NCBI RefSeq assembly: GCF_007176755.1
Contig: NZ_BJTV01000009.1
Location: forward strand, 1-64,000
Length of the DNA stretch: 64,000 nt
Origin: Streptomyces sp. 1-11
GTDB taxonomy: Bacteria; Actinomycetota; Actinomycetes; Streptomycetales; Streptomycetaceae
Direction: 5' to 3'
The position numbers were made by a program, and so were the translations under genes. Position 1 is the first letter of the stretch; each line of letters begins with the position of its first letter. Shown here piece by piece: positions 63,301 to 64,000 of the stretch. The notes beneath the pieces were generated by a model. That model worked only from the letters and a program-made list of their open reading frames with translations. It made no database searches and was not told where the DNA came from.

Positions 63301-63584
63301 AGCTGCAGGCTGGCGGAGCCCTTGGGGCACAGCCGGCCGCGCGAGACGGGGGAGTCCGGGTCGCCCTCGATCTGGGTGACCTTCCCGTCCTGGACGTACA
63401 CGTTCTGGCCGCAGCCCACCGCGCAGTACGGGCAGACGGACTTCACCACGCGGTCCGCGGAGGCCACCCGGGGCTCCAGCCGTGCGCTGCGCCCGCTCTT
63501 GGCGGCGGCCCCCCGGCCCAGCGGGTCCGTACCCGTGAGCTGGCGGTAGACCGGCCAGGAGCCGATCCATGTGCGTACGCCCAC
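60303..63584 (-). CDS. fdh: Selenocysteine-containing formate dehydrogenase alpha subunit (FdnG/FdhA type)
   Basis: The 1093-residue Mo/W-bis-MGD enzyme oxidises formate to CO2. One reading frame runs from GTG 63584 (GGAAGGGG upstream) to 60303, with an in-frame TGA at 63020-63018 read as selenocysteine, residue 189, in the context ARV-U-HSSTVPSLG; homologues have U or C here followed by His. A [4Fe-4S] site C51-x2-C54-x3-C58-x27-C86 lies near the N terminus. Downstream are GSNMAECHPVGFQWVME, VVHVDPRFTRTSALADLHV and the C-terminal molybdopterin domain (NQVGLPYHWGPNG). A SECIS-like hairpin follows the TGA. No twin-arginine signal is seen, so it is probably cytoplasmic-facing. nrfD lies upstream on the same strand. 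Confidence 0.95.
62988..63020 (-). promoter_or_regulatory. Sec UGA codon and SECIS-like hairpin in the formate dehydrogenase mRNA
   Basis: On the minus strand the TGA (63020-63018) is followed after 12 nt by GTTCCC-AGTCT-GGGAAC, which can extend to eight complementary pairs GTTCCCAG/CTGGGAAC around one T. The apical CAGTCTG resembles the CAGGTCTG loop of the E. coli fdhF SECIS that SelB binds. Confidence 0.8.
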
Positions 63585-63730
63585 GACTCGCCCCTTCCGT
63601 CCGCGTTCCTGCATTCTCACGCAACCGCGCGAGCGGGGCATCCCGGCCCCGGAGTGCGACCGGAGTACCCCCGCCCGGTCCGGCCAAACCGCCGTCGCCG
63701 CCCCCGGCCGCGTGCGCCCCGGGGCCCCGT
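63585..63730. other. 146-bp gap between nrfD and the dehydrogenase gene
   Basis: No gene, strong hairpin or clear promoter is seen. It separates the end of nrfD from the GTG of the dehydrogenase gene on the same strand. Confidence 0.4.
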
Positions 63731-64000
63731 TCACCGCCCTTGCGCGGCGAGCCGCTCGCGCTGCGGCACCACCGTGTACTTCGGGTCCTCGGCGGAGGCC
63801 ACCCCGGCCTGGAACACGCCGAAGCGCAGCGCCGCGGAGCCGGTCAGCAGCGCGGCGCCGGCCACCAGGCCGAGACGCCGGTCGCGCACCCGCCCGGACA
63901 GCAGCGCCAGGGCGGCGCCGCCCGCCGTCAGCGCCTCGGCGGCCCGCAGCAGCCGCTGCGGCCGGCCCTGCTCGTAGGGCTCGGCGGCCAGGCCCATCCG
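63731..64000 (-). CDS. nrfD: NrfD/PsrC-family membrane subunit, C-terminal part (runs off right edge)
   Basis: The visible 89 residues end in GVFQAGVASAEDPKYTVVPQ RERL, the usual C terminus of NrfD-type quinone-reacting membrane subunits of formate dehydrogenase and polysulfide reductase complexes. Two hydrophobic stretches (AAEALTAGGAALALLSG and LGLVAGAALLTGSAALRFGV) are transmembrane helices. The gene begins beyond the window. It lies directly upstream of the selenoprotein dehydrogenase and probably passes its electrons to menaquinone with an iron-sulfur subunit encoded further right. Confidence 0.88.
   Translation of the reverse strand, partial: RMGLAAEPYEQGRPQRLLRAAEALTAGGAALALLSGRVRDRRLGLVAGAALLTGSAALRFGVFQAGVASAEDPKYTVVPQRERLAAQGR

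Noticed and set aside
63018..63734. Formate dehydrogenase split into an N-terminal fragment ending at 63018 and a separate gene from 62909, or a pseudogene
   Set aside because: The frame is unchanged across the single TGA, the context is the Sec site of the family, and sel genes plus a SECIS-like hairpin are adjacent.
60321..63977. A 1218-codon open frame on the plus strand
   Set aside because: It is antisense to the formate dehydrogenase gene and arises from GC-rich codon bias; no family features are seen.

Overview
The window is chromosomal DNA of a Streptomyces or a very close relative. Evidence: about 70-75% G+C, strong third-position G/C bias, frequent GTG starts, and many streptomycete family hallmarks (DUF5133, ANTAR protein, SigB/F-type sigma factor, PP2C/SpoIIE phosphatases, MmyB-type XRE regulator, ATP-grasp RiPP pair, the MOSC-ferredoxin reductase fusion). 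About 58 protein genes and one tRNA are supported. I see no rRNA, CRISPR array, prophage or complete insertion sequence.

Layout. 1-4.3 kb: alpha-glucan metabolism, with the 5' part of glgE leaving the left edge, a DUF5133 protein, and an ATPase-fold protein translationally coupled to glgX. 4.3-9.6 kb: VOC protein, ANTAR protein, SigB-like sigma factor, a MarR-ABC exporter operon and a hypothetical protein. 9.6-20.4 kb: stand-alone hemC, secreted NLP/NPP1 protein, LigC-type ATP-dependent DNA ligase, DHA2 exporter with TetR, small membrane protein plus BCP peroxiredoxin, large PAS-GAF-SpoIIE-HATPase sensor phosphatase, secreted cupin, LigD-type 3'-phosphoesterase, aldo/keto reductase. 20.5-33.9 kb: XRE regulator, TauD-type dioxygenase, metallophosphatase, secreted M4 protease and GH64 glucanase flanking one strong terminator, dienelactone hydrolase, YrdC/YciO protein, MarR plus DHA2 exporter, PucR-type regulator. 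34-43 kb: aminotransferase-Lrp pair, membrane SpoIIE phosphatase, the three-gene graspetide (ATP-grasp RiPP) locus, fructosamine kinase and the MOSC-reductase fusion. 43.4-55.8 kb: secreted beta-propeller, repeat-rich surface protein with a class F sortase, SGNH hydrolase with TetR, LysR, long GAPDH, mannosyltransferase-like protein, alpha/beta hydrolase, and a SpoIIE phosphatase next to a MASE1 protein. 55.9-64 kb: a complete selenocysteine island, selA-selB-selC(tRNA-Sec)-selD, facing the formate dehydrogenase gene that needs it, then nrfD.

The selenium island is the best functional unit. The formate dehydrogenase gene is interrupted in frame by a TGA at 63018-63020, exactly where homologues carry catalytic selenocysteine, and a SECIS-like hairpin follows. 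All the factors that make and decode Sec lie next to it. selC lies antisense to the 3' end of selB, so that the selB stop codon is the complement of the tRNA-Sec anticodon.

Other points of note are the graspetide locus, which has an oxidoreductase where a methyltransferase might be expected, two MarR genes predicted to be leaderless with operators inside their promoters, a 13-bp inverted repeat starting in the lysR stop codon, and several tandem-repeat tracts. Most start choices rest on ribosome-binding sites and reading-frame overlaps seen by eye; no database search was run.
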